64,000 nucleotides of DNA. Source: Saccharicrinis sp963677245. GTDB taxonomy: Bacteria; Bacteroidota; Bacteroidia; Bacteroidales; Marinilabiliaceae. Below are positions 17,626-25,010 of the stretch, one piece after another. The translations under genes were made by a program, and so were the position numbers. Position 1 is the stretch's first letter. Every line of letters starts with the position of its first letter. Below the pieces are notes generated by a model, which saw only the letters and a program-made list of their open reading frames with translations, made no database searches and had not been told where the DNA came from. The DNA lies in the NCBI GenBank assembly GCA_963677245.1, contig OY781921.1, forward strand, positions 5,146,001 through 5,210,000. Reading direction: 5' to 3'.

Positions 17626-17836
17626 CATCTATATATTGATTCCATCATCTGCAGAGTTCGGGTTGTCAGCTGGAAGATTATTCATATCATCTGTAATACT
17701 GATATGTCATCTATACTAATGAGATAGAAATACTATAATATGAATATGACATCTGCATATATGAATGCATCATCTATAATATTAAGCCATCATCTGCTTA
17801 AATATAGCCGTCATCTATAGTAATAATGCGTCATCT
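17626..17836. repeat. Helically phased TCATCT array (array B)
   Basis: CATCT, usually as TCATCT, starts at 17626, 17646, 17688, 17708, 17750, 17771, 17791, 17812 and 17832; a variant CAGCT is at 17667, and the expected slot near 17729 is degenerate. The ten intervals cover 206 bp (mean 20.6). All units have the same orientation, unlike array A. The bases after the core tend to alternate between ATA and a G-initial triplet (GCA, GTA, GCT). The stretch is not coding. It fills the gap between the truncated beta-helix gene and the terminator at 17862-17893. Confidence 0.85.
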
Positions 17837-17861
17837 TAGGGGATGTAGCCATGTTGAGCAT

Positions 17862-17893
17862 AAAAAACGGGATGCATATTAATGATCCCGTTT
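17862..17893 (-). terminator. Terminator for the hypothetical gene at 17909
   Basis: AAACGGGAT pairs with ATCCCGTTT (with AATG in the loop side). On the minus strand it is followed by a T-run, directly after the stop at 17909. Confidence 0.8.
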
Positions 17894-17908
17894 AAGTTAT
17901 TTAGCTTA

Positions 17909-18637
17909 TTAATCTAGTATTCCTGTTTTTTTATTGTGCATCCGTTTATAACTGCTCGAATATCCTTTTAAACGGTCTTTGTTTCTCCAGAACAAATATT
18001 TACCACAGTTGCGAATTTCATCAACGTATTTTTTAAGTAAAGTATACATCTGATTTCGAATAATCAGGTTTTGGCTGGAGGTATACCTTTCGCCTGTTAA
18101 TAAGGCTTTTTTATTGGCCATGGAAGAAGAAAGTGTGGCGCATTCGGTAAGTAAGTTTTTGTCAAAATTAATGCTTTCTAAAGCTTGAATATTTTTGGAG
18201 CCTAATACCGAAAGGTCGCTTAAACTTTGAATCATTTCAGCCGCACTGCTGCCTTTAGCGATATTGGTTAGTTGGTTTAATATATTTTTGTCGTTTCTAT
18301 AGGCGTATCTAAAAGTATGAATCATCTGATTTCGCAGGTCAAAGGCCATGGGTGAATCTTCTATCCATTGCTTTTCGGCATGTTGCCTGCTTTTTAAATC
18401 CTCTGACCAAAGCGATTGTGCATAACGTAATGCTCCGGTTGCTGCATTTAGTTTTTCAAAATAGCCTTCGGGAACGCCGGCAGCTATTAATTGTTTCCGG
18501 TCTTTTTTGCTCCATTGGTACAAATCTTCGCTTTCCTGAGTGTAAATTCCTATGGGCATGTAGGGCGCTTTTGTTTCTTCGGTGGGGATGGCCTTGGCTA
18601 AAGGTAATAAGACCTCATAGTTTTCTTCGTTCGACAT
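17909..18637 (-). CDS. Hypothetical cytoplasmic protein, alpha-helical
   Basis: 242 residues without signal peptide or membrane segment, predicted mostly helical from the charged/hydrophobic spacing. Distinctive parts are LPLAKAIPTEETKAPYMPIG near the N-terminus and a basic C-terminus (KDRLKGYSSSYKRMHNKK). I do not recognise a family or function. Single gene with its own terminator. The start at the ATG following a short AT-rich leader is the only reasonable one. Confidence 0.7.
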   Translation of the reverse strand: MSNEENYEVLLPLAKAIPTEETKAPYMPIGIYTQESEDLYQWSKKDRKQLIAAGVPEGYFEKLNAATGALRYAQSLWSEDLKSRQHAEKQWIEDSPMAFDLRNQMIHTFRYAYRNDKNILNQLTNIAKGSSAAEMIQSLSDLSVLGSKNIQALESINFDKNLLTECATLSSSMANKKALLTGERYTSSQNLIIRNQMYTLLKKYVDEIRNCGKYLFWRNKDRLKGYSSSYKRMHNKKTGILD

Positions 18638-18846
18638 GTTGATATGTTTTTAGGGTTACTGATTTAAAATTCGGATAAATACCTTTGCTTGCATCGTTGA
18701 TTGATTAACCAGGTATTCAATTTTATTATGAATATAATAATTAGTTGAGAAAATTCAAGGTATTGAGATTTCTTTGTATTATTGCTTAACTATGGCTACT
18801 TCAATTTAAATATGTTTAATGCATACTTCTGGCTAAAAAACGATTC

Positions 18847-19452
18847 ATGGAATATTTTTTCTTAATACTTATTTGGGGATTTTACTTTGCTATTCACAGT
18901 GTAATGGCAAGTACTGGACTGAAAAAATATGTTAGGAGAAGATTTGTTGCGCTTTCCCCTTATTATCGAATTGTTTATAATCTATTAGCCTTATTGTTGT
19001 TAATGCCAATTTACCTATTTCAAAAAAGTATTTCGCCAATGATACTTTTTAATGGAGGAGTATTTGTGAATGTAATAGGAGGGCTTGTTATGTTTGTAGG
19101 AATGGTTTTTGGCGCATTGGCTTTTCGTAATTATAGTGGTAAAGAGTTTATAGGCCTCGATTTTCAGAATGAAAATGCAGGGTTTGAAAAAGGGAATCTG
19201 AATGTTACCGGGTTAAATAAATATGTGAGACATCCCCTTTATTTTGCTACTCTTTTAATTGTGTGGGGCTGTTTTATCATCAGACCAACATTAATGGTTT
19301 TGGTTATTGACAGTGTAATCTCTGTTTATTTAGTTGTAGGAACTAAGATTGAAGAGAAAAAGCTTATTGCTGAATTTGGAGAACAGTACATCCGGTATAA
19401 AAAGAGAGTTCCTATGTTAATTCCTTTTTTCTCTTATCGACTTCGTAAATAA
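18847..19452 (+). CDS. Membrane methyltransferase, isoprenylcysteine carboxylmethyltransferase-like
   Basis: 201 residues with about five hydrophobic segments (3-22, 45-60, 70-95, 130-160 region). The C-terminal half carries the ICMT/PEMT signature: GLNKYVRHPLYFATLLIVWG, then KIEEKKLIAEFGEQY and YKKRVPMLIP. In this superfamily these residues bind S-adenosylmethionine at the membrane face. The substrate is unknown in bacteria of this type; NnrU-like or lipid methylation are options. Single gene between the hypothetical protein and the accessory island. Confidence 0.8.
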   Translation: MEYFFLILIWGFYFAIHSVMASTGLKKYVRRRFVALSPYYRIVYNLLALLLLMPIYLFQKSISPMILFNGGVFVNVIGGLVMFVGMVFGALAFRNYSGKEFIGLDFQNENAGFEKGNLNVTGLNKYVRHPLYFATLLIVWGCFIIRPTLMVLVIDSVISVYLVVGTKIEEKKLIAEFGEQYIRYKKRVPMLIPFFSYRLRK

Positions 19453-19590
19453 TTTTGTAATTCAAAATTGTTGGATACTTACAGGATATCTTCTTTGTAA
19501 GTTATTTGCTTAATATACTCCTGACCAAAGAGTGGTCTAATGGTAATATTATCAGTAGATGTGTAGTTAACCTTTATTAAGGTTGTTAAA

Positions 19591-19626
19591 TAAAAAAAGC
19601 TTATCAATAAATTGATAAGCTTTTTT
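19591..19626 (+). terminator. Strong hairpin terminator
   Basis: AAAAAGCTTATCAAT pairs with ATTGATAAGCTTTTTT, with a T-run, about 140 bp after the methyltransferase. The 19453-19862 gap otherwise holds the tRNA-like fragment and the 11-bp duplication listed separately. Confidence 0.85.
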
Positions 19627-19648
19627 GCGGAGAGAGAGGAAAACGAAC
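19626..19648 (-). other. Possible tRNA 3'-end remnant (attachment-site scar)
   Basis: TGCGGAGAGAGAGG followed by AAAACGAAC resembles the reverse complement of a tRNA acceptor stem and T-arm (GTTCGAATCCCTCTCTCTCCGCA type), with the T-arm part altered. No full tRNA can be folded here. Such fragments mark tRNA-targeted integration, and the accessory genes from 19863 begin just beyond it. A matching second copy was not found in the window. Confidence 0.35.
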
Positions 19649-19696
19649 TATAGATCTATTTTGCCTATTCTCAATGCTTTATGTCGGTGTAATTTA

Positions 19697-19718
19697 AAGT
19701 CCTCGGTAAGTCCTCGGT
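19697..19718. repeat. 11-bp tandem duplication
   Basis: AAGTCCTCGGT occurs twice head to tail (19697-19707 and 19708-19718). Lying close to the tRNA-like fragment, it could belong to a recombination site; the function is not known. Confidence 0.5.
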
Positions 19719-19862
19719 ACAAGGTTCAAAACACGGCTGTTTTTATATGCTCTGTAATGACCTCAATTGCTCAAATATAATGTTTTATATTGGATTGGTG
19801 ATAACCTTTTAAATAGAGTCCGGTTAAATGTCAAAAAATATGCAGTTGAAAGAAAGTCAAAC

Positions 19863-21407
19863 TCAGCTTATAAATATCTCCTGATAATACTCCTCAATAA
19901 TGGCAACATCTTCATCTGTAAGTTCTTCAAAATGATTTTCTTTCTTTTTCTTAGACAATCTTCCATTACTTTGATTTAATAGCTTAATAAGTAGGTCTAC
20001 TTTTGAGTTTGGTAGATTATAGAAAGAGTTAATTCTATTCGTTAACTTATCATACTTTTCCAGGTAATCGATTTCGTCTGGAATAATCTTATTAATTGTT
20101 TCTTCAACGCATTCGTAAAGAAATTCCGCCTGAGGCGTTAAATCAAAGTAACGATACAAATCAACGGTATCATTTAGTATTTTTATATTATGATCGGACG
20201 TTGGCTCCCACTCAATTAAATCAATTCTTTGAGATGAAAAATCTTCTAATACATCCTGGTAATCACTTATCCTATTTAAGATGGCAGATGAAACAGGGAA
20301 TATCATATCTCTTTTTGTATAGCCCATCCATGTCAAAATATGATGTATTAAATACCTGTGTATCCTTCCATTTCCATCAGAAAGCGGATGGATAAATACA
20401 AACCCAAATGCAATAGTTGTAGCCGTAAGTATTGGATCGTAGGTGCTATTCTGAAGAAGATTGTTAGTGTTTAATAATCCATTCATCAATGAGTTGAGAT
20501 CTTTAGCTTTAGCGGATATGTGATCGGGTATAGGTGAAAACGTTTCACGATCATGTTCTCCAATAAAGCCTTCTCCTTGCCTTATACCCATGTTTTTTAA
20601 TTTCTTTGAGCCAATAACAATATGCTGAAGGCGTTCTATTTCAGATAGAGTCAAAGGCTTTTTGCCAGCTTGTCCTATTGCTTTACCCCAATTCCTTGCC
20701 CTCATATTTGGAGGATATTCTCCTTCTATGGCAAAAGAGGCCTTTGAATCTTTTAATAACAGGAATGCAGCTGTTCTTTTTATCAGATCCTTATCCCTTT
20801 TGTCCAGTCCGTTATCAATTGACTCTCTAATATTGGAAGCGATATATTCTTCTAGTTTTTCACTTTTTCTAATCAAAGGGCAAAATTCAGGTGTGCCAGG
20901 TAAGTTATTTTTTATTCGATGTCTGGTAGAGTTTTCTGTAGGTCCAGGATACTGCTGGCTGGGATTTATTAATTCAGCATAAGTGCCTTTTTTTAAATCA
21001 GGTATATCAAGTTTAATTCCTAATAGCCATTCGTATAAGAACCAAATTTTTCTAGCGTATTGTCCGGTTGGTTCACTTAGTATAAATTCTGTAATTTGCT
21101 TTTCGCCAATATATTGAAATATTGACTTTAGAATTAATAAATCGATTCCTTCGTGTTTTAAAGCAAAAACAATATGACTAATTAGATTGTCATTGGGTTT
21201 GTGTCTTTTGGTAAACACTTGCCAATTTTTTGTATTATATCTTTGATGTTTATCTGTAATGATGGAAAGTTGCCTTGGAAGAGGCAATGTTGTGCTTGTA
21301 TTTTCTTCTAGTTCTTGAAGTAATAAAGCATAGCCAGCTAAGATTCCCTCTTCAGGAAGTGTTTTACCGTGAAAAATGCTTACCTTTTGTGAAAAACGAT
21401 TACTCAT
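19863..21407 (-). CDS. Fic-family protein (AMP-transferase type) with N-terminal inhibitory motif
   Basis: 514 residues. The Fic catalytic motif is intact: HPLSDGNGRIHR with H340. An inhibitory-helix motif of the (S/T)xxxE(G/N) form is present at S224-E228-G229 (SFAIEGE), placing it among Fic proteins auto-inhibited by a segment N-terminal to the core. The N-terminal about 200 residues are not recognised; the C-terminus (about 430-514) is helical. Fic enzymes transfer AMP or another nucleotide group to protein hydroxyls. It is the first gene of the accessory island, on its own. Five copies of a 15-bp motif flank and overlap its start codon (21369-21507), and two inverted-repeat sites lie farther upstream, so its expression is probably tightly controlled. 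Confidence 0.9.
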   Translation of the reverse strand: MSNRFSQKVSIFHGKTLPEEGILAGYALLLQELEENTSTTLPLPRQLSIITDKHQRYNTKNWQVFTKRHKPNDNLISHIVFALKHEGIDLLILKSIFQYIGEKQITEFILSEPTGQYARKIWFLYEWLLGIKLDIPDLKKGTYAELINPSQQYPGPTENSTRHRIKNNLPGTPEFCPLIRKSEKLEEYIASNIRESIDNGLDKRDKDLIKRTAAFLLLKDSKASFAIEGEYPPNMRARNWGKAIGQAGKKPLTLSEIERLQHIVIGSKKLKNMGIRQGEGFIGEHDRETFSPIPDHISAKAKDLNSLMNGLLNTNNLLQNSTYDPILTATTIAFGFVFIHPLSDGNGRIHRYLIHHILTWMGYTKRDMIFPVSSAILNRISDYQDVLEDFSSQRIDLIEWEPTSDHNIKILNDTVDLYRYFDLTPQAEFLYECVEETINKIIPDEIDYLEKYDKLTNRINSFYNLPNSKVDLLIKLLNQSNGRLSKKKKENHFEELTDEDVAIIEEYYQEIFIS

Positions 21408-21507
21408 GCCTCTTTAATATGAATTTTGGTTACTAAGATAATATGAAAAACAATTACTTCTTGTGAAAAACGATTACATTTTATGCTGTATCGTGAAAAA
21501 TAATTAC
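21369..21507 (-). promoter_or_regulatory. Five copies of a 15-bp motif across the Fic promoter and start
   Basis: On the minus strand GTAATCGTTTTTCAC or a close variant occurs at 21493-21507, 21463-21477, 21443-21457, 21389-21403 and 21369-21383. The last two lie inside the coding sequence, and the one at 21389 overlaps the start codon region (encoding NRFS of MSNRFS). Intervals are 30, 20, 54 and 20 bp. They look like operator iterons for a regulator of the Fic gene. Confidence 0.75.
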
Positions 21508-21668
21508 TTATTGTATCACTTTGGTATGAACTACTGCTTTGAGTTGTCTTTTATTTTGTGATAAAGAGGCTGTTAGTGGTTATATACTAAAAATGCTTCA
21601 GAATTGGTTTGTTGCAGTATTTAATTATGCTTTCTCCTTAAATGTATCATGTATATGAGATGAATTAT

Positions 21669-21728
21669 TTATACCCAATCAGGTATAAACAGTCCAATAT
21701 AGCTACGAATTATACCCGAATGGATATT
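21669..21728. promoter_or_regulatory. Two inverted-repeat sites upstream of the Fic gene
   Basis: TTATACC-6-GGTATAA (21669-21688) is a perfect inverted repeat; a degenerate copy, TTATACC...GGATATT, lies 41 bp away at 21710-21728. They sit between the DUF4248 gene and the Fic gene and could bind a dimeric regulator. The rest of the 21408-21738 gap has no gene. Confidence 0.5.
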
Positions 21729-21738
21729 GTAAATAAAA

Positions 21739-21978
21739 TTATAGCCCCTCAAACTCTTCCTGACTAATACAAAAGTGCTCCAGGATAAGCTCCAGTTCTT
21801 TGTGAGTAAAATAATGGGCACGTTTATTACGTGTCAACTTATCAAGCCTAGTACTTAATTCCTGTGATAATTTAATTTCCTTACGCAGTAATTGCATGGC
21901 AGAAGTTGTATTTGAACTTTGAGGATATAGTTTTTTAGCTAAGTCTTGCTTTAGTATCGTTCGTGGTAATATCATCAT
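21739..21978 (-). CDS. DUF4248-family small protein, copy 1
   Basis: 79 residues, no signal peptide. It matches the small Bacteroidota DUF4248 type: TILKQDLAKKLYP, MQLLRKEIKL, RLDKLTRNKRAHYFTHKELELILEHF. The pattern (helix, short basic turn, THKELELILEHFC) resembles a DNA-binding helix-turn-helix, which is inference. About 80 percent identical by eye to the copy at 22499. DUF4248 genes are common in mobile islands. Confidence 0.75.
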   Translation of the reverse strand: MMILPRTILKQDLAKKLYPQSSNTTSAMQLLRKEIKLSQELSTRLDKLTRNKRAHYFTHKELELILEHFCISQEEFEGL

Positions 21979-22251
21979 ATTGCGCTTAATATTATTCTAC
22001 TTTATTTTGATGGTTGTAAAATTATATTATAAACCTCAAATATAGCGACTTACAGCTATGCCAATTTGCGACACAACTTAGCCAAGTGACGACAATTTGA
22101 ACTTTTTTTAGTTTCATGCACGACAGACCATACAATTCCCAATAAAGTGTTCAAAAAGTACTCTTAAAAACGAAGCATTTTCCTAATTCAACTTTGGTGT
22201 TGTTTTCATATTGGTGGAGATTTACACCAAGCACTATTGATAATGAGCAAA

Positions 22252-22416
22252 GCATCCTAAAGGCACTCTCATAAATTTTGAAAGCATTCAAAAAGCACGG
22301 TGAATATACCCTACAAAATAGGCAAAGCTCTCAAAAGCAAGTGAAATACACTCTGAATATGGTCTACATATACTATGAAAGTACTCTGAAGCTTGAAAAA
22401 GCACTCAAAAGCTATC
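22252..22416. repeat. Helically phased GCACTC-like array (array C)
   Basis: A GCACTC-like word (GCACTC, GCATTC, GCTCTC, ACACTC, GTACTC and weaker forms) starts at 22252, 22263, 22284, 22295, 22306, 22327, 22337, 22348, 22359, 22370, 22381, 22391, 22401 and 22411. Almost every interval is 10-11 bp or twice that (mean about 10.6 per turn), often separated by AAAA tracts. It may therefore be curved. GATAGTGCTT at 22431-22440 is an inverted copy. The 21979-22498 gap also holds GCGAC/ACGAC words at 22045, 22068, 22089 and 22120. No gene is credible here. Confidence 0.7.
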
Positions 22417-22498
22417 TGTTTATTGGCTTAGATAGTGCTTTTAAGCTTGATTTCGCTAGGTTTTCAATACGTTTTACCATGATTTCCCAAAGAAGTCC

Positions 22499-22735
22499 TT
22501 ATAACAACTCAAATTCTTCCTGACTGATACAAAAATGTTCCAGGATGGCTTCCAGTTCTTTATGGGTGTAATAATGAGCCCGTTTATTTCTTGTCAGTAA
22601 TACAAGTCTGTTATTCAATTCGGGGGACAATTTTATTTCTTTCCGGAGCAACTGCATCGCTGCATTAATATTTGAGCTTTGTGGATATAGTTTTATTGCC
22701 AAATCTTGTTTCAATATAGTTCTTCTAAATATCAT
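22499..22735 (-). CDS. DUF4248-family small protein, copy 2
   Basis: 78 residues, paralogous to the protein at 21739 over its full length (shared TILKQDLA, KLYPQSSN, MQLLRKEIKLS, LTRNKRAHY, THKELE, ILEHFCISQEEFE). The two copies share orientation and are separated by a 520-bp stretch containing array C, so a segmental duplication is likely, with the spacer changed or acquired later. Confidence 0.75.
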   Translation of the reverse strand: MIFRRTILKQDLAIKLYPQSSNINAAMQLLRKEIKLSPELNNRLVLLTRNKRAHYYTHKELEAILEHFCISQEEFELL

Positions 22736-22813
22736 TTTAGTGAGTTCTTTTTGCGTTTTTCTGATTCAATTATAGAGAAATAGAATGCAATTTCAAAGGG
22801 AATGTAGAACATG

Positions 22814-23011
22814 GTAATAAATAGTAATAAAAGTAAAATCGATTGATTTTTAGATAGTAACAAATGGTAATAAATAGAAAAATGTCAAGGTTTAGAGGTG
22901 TGAAGTAATTTAGTCAGTATTCAATAATATTTACTTGCGCTCAATTAAAAACCGTAAAAACGATAAAATACGTTACGATACGTTCTTTTACTACCATTTA
23001 CTCGCATTTAC
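22814..23011. repeat. Inverted clusters of GTAAT/TTTAC iterons upstream of the excisionase-like gene
   Basis: GTAA-type words occur at 22814, 22824, 22833, 22857 and 22867, including a 14-bp direct repeat ATGGTAATAAATAG at 22811 and 22864. Further right, TTTAC appears in the opposite orientation at 22987, 22997 and 23007 with exact 10-bp spacing. The block precedes the gene at 23104 and may be an operator or origin. The 22736-23103 gap has no gene. Confidence 0.55.
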
Positions 23012-23103
23012 TATCAGATCCTATCTTTAACTATAAAGTGAGTGTACCGTATTGCTTAGGTTTGACGAAATAAAATTTAATAACACGTTAAAATCGTATA
23101 AAA

Positions 23104-23385
23104 ATGAGCAAGACAGTTGTAATTGTAGATGAGCATCTCTTTAATAAGTTAATGGGCAAGATTGACCATATTAACGATAAGATAGATAGTATCAATGTGG
23201 CCAAGAATGATGGTTTTAAAGACCGCTGGTATGTTACCGAAGAAGTATGCAAGTTGTTAAACGTCAGCAGGCGGACTTTGCAAACCATGCGTGACAATAA
23301 GGTTATTGCATATAAGAAAACCGGACGCAAAATCTACTATAAGGCTTCAGAAATTGAAGCTTATCTGGAAAGTATTAATGGATAA
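23104..23385 (+). CDS. Excisionase-type helix-turn-helix protein
   Basis: 93 residues. An N-terminal helix (1-35) is followed by a MerR/excisionase-like winged helix (about 38-92): WYVTEEVCKLLNVSRRTLQT, then MRDNKVIAYKKTGRKIYYKASEIEAYL. This is the 'helix-turn-helix domain-containing protein' found upstream of DUF3987 genes in Bacteroidota mobile elements. It may act as recombination directionality factor or as regulator of the downstream replication genes, whose first start is 15 bp away. AAATCGTAT precedes both starts. Confidence 0.85.
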   Translation: MSKTVVIVDEHLFNKLMGKIDHINDKIDSINVAKNDGFKDRWYVTEEVCKLLNVSRRTLQTMRDNKVIAYKKTGRKIYYKASEIEAYLESING

Positions 23386-23399
23386 ACCCCTTAAATCGT

Positions 23400-24755
23400 A
23401 TGGAATCATTTAAAAATGAAAAAACGGAACTGGGGAAAGCACACCTGAAATATGGAAAGATGTCTATCCATGAAGCCAATCTTCGACTTAAAATGGCAGA
23501 GGAATCGGAATTTCCTTTGACCATCTTTCCAAAGTTTATCCAGGATACTATAATTGAATTGCATGACCATGGAAATTATAACATCGACTATACATCGGTA
23601 AGTATTTTTACAGCTTTGGCTGGGATTATTGGCAACTCGTATCATCTGCGTAAACATATTGAATGGATAGAAAACCCATCCATGTGGGTGGTGTTAGTCG
23701 GCAAGTCAGGACAAAATAAAAGTGCTCCCTTGAAAACGGCTTTTAAAGCCATTAAAAACATGCAAAAGCAATACGATCAGGAATACGAAGCAGCGATAGC
23801 CAATTATGATCCTGATTTAGGAGAAAAGAAACCGAATAAGAAAAAGCTATATTCTACCGATCCGACTTTTGAGGCCTTGATAAATATGCATAAACAAAAC
23901 CCCAATGGTTTAATATTGATGCCGGATGAGTTTAAGAGTTTTATATTGAATTTAATTGGATATAGCGGAACCTCAAAGCAAAGTCAGTTTTTATCCATAT
24001 GGGATGGTGCGCCTATTTCTCTTGATCGTAAAGAAGTTGAAAGTTCTTCTTTGAGCATGCCTTGCGTATCAATTATTGGCAGTATTCAGGACGATGTGAT
24101 TGCATCATTTAAGGCCAAGGATATAAAAGACGGTTTCTTTGAACGGATTCTTTTTGCCATTCCATTAAAAATGGAAAAGAAAATAATTGGAAGAAAGAAC
24201 CCTGATGATTATATGGTAGAGAAATTTCATTCGAGTATGAAAGCATTGATGGATAAAGTTTATGAGAGCATTAATACGATAGAGTTACCATTATCTGAGA
24301 AGGCAGAGGACTTGTTTATTGATGAAGTTAACAAACATGTAAAGCCATCCAATAAAGATGCTACCATATCAGGAATCCTGTCAAAACTCGATAGATATAT
24401 ATTACGGTTTGCCCTGGTACTTGAAGTCTCCAATAGTTTTTTTGAAGGGCAGGCGATCAGGCAGATAAGCGAAGGTTCTATGAAGAAAGCCATTATGCTT
24501 AAAGATTATTTCTTTTCTAATGCATTAAAGCTAAATCACATGGTTTTAAATGTGTATGAAGACAACTCAAAGGAAGGTAAGGTATTTCAGGTTTTAAAGA
24601 AGATTGGCAAGCGGGAATTCACCAATAAAGAGTTTATTGAAATGGCCAACAAACTCAATATCGCCAAAGAATCATATGCTTACCAATTGCTGAGCAATAC
24701 AAAACTAGCGCATAAAAAGCAGAAAGGTGTGTACGAAACAGATGTGCTCAATTAA
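23400..24755 (+). CDS. DUF3987-family replication protein (primase/helicase-like)
   Basis: 451 residues. A P-loop-like motif is in VLVGKSGQNKSAPLK (G101-K107-S108), followed by LMPDEFKSFI as the likely Walker B region and a long helical C-terminus. DUF3987 proteins are mobile-element proteins thought to act in plasmid or island DNA replication; here it sits between the HTH gene and the zinc-finger/Toprim-like gene in the usual order. The C-terminus resembles a winged helix (FTNKEFIEMANKLNIAKES). No relaxase or integrase is in the window. Confidence 0.85.
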   Translation: MESFKNEKTELGKAHLKYGKMSIHEANLRLKMAEESEFPLTIFPKFIQDTIIELHDHGNYNIDYTSVSIFTALAGIIGNSYHLRKHIEWIENPSMWVVLVGKSGQNKSAPLKTAFKAIKNMQKQYDQEYEAAIANYDPDLGEKKPNKKKLYSTDPTFEALINMHKQNPNGLILMPDEFKSFILNLIGYSGTSKQSQFLSIWDGAPISLDRKEVESSSLSMPCVSIIGSIQDDVIASFKAKDIKDGFFERILFAIPLKMEKKIIGRKNPDDYMVEKFHSSMKALMDKVYESINTIELPLSEKAEDLFIDEVNKHVKPSNKDATISGILSKLDRYILRFALVLEVSNSFFEGQAIRQISEGSMKKAIMLKDYFFSNALKLNHMVLNVYEDNSKEGKVFQVLKKIGKREFTNKEFIEMANKLNIAKESYAYQLLSNTKLAHKKQKGVYETDVLN

Positions 24756-24798
24756 TCTTACTGCAACCATAAAGGATTATGAAAAAATATGGAATACT

Positions 24799-24988
24799 GT
24801 AGAGTTTGCGTAGTTGTGGAGTTTGGCTGATTCACAATTGCTTACGTGTGGAGTTTGAGTGTAGTAACTGTGGAGTACGGAGCAGCACAAATAGTTCAAT
24901 CATTATCGCAAAAATGATGGAATTGTGTAGTGAGTGGAGTAGTAAGTGCTTGAAAAACAATGATCCTCCACAACTCCACAAACTCCAC
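24799..24988. repeat. GTGGAG direct and inverted iterons in the replication module
   Basis: GTGGAG, often followed by TTTG, occurs at 24816, 24848, 24870 and 24934 (GTAGAG at 24799). Three inverted copies, CTCCAC, occur at 24966, 24974 and 24983, just before the start at 25011. The region is the gap between the DUF3987 and zinc-finger/Toprim-like genes. The two groups can pair in a long-range stem; an origin, single-strand initiation site or leader structure is possible. Confidence 0.55.
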
Positions 24989-25010
24989 TATAACAAGAAA
25001 AGTCTCTTTT

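Noticed and set aside
17626..17836. CRISPR array
   Set aside because: Conserved core is only 5-7 bp and the unit about 20.6 bp, far shorter than CRISPR repeat-spacer units, and there is no cas gene.
19626..19648. Functional tRNA gene
   Set aside because: Only the acceptor-like and partial T-arm sequence is present and no cloverleaf can be formed.
22278..22523. Plus-strand 81-codon frame in array C
   Set aside because: Low-complexity Lys/Tyr/Ser-rich product of the phased repeat that overlaps the end of a real DUF4248 gene.
24960..25010. Upstream ATG as the start of the zinc-finger/Toprim-like protein
   Set aside because: The added 17 residues are coded by CTCCAC iterons; the conserved part starts at 25011.
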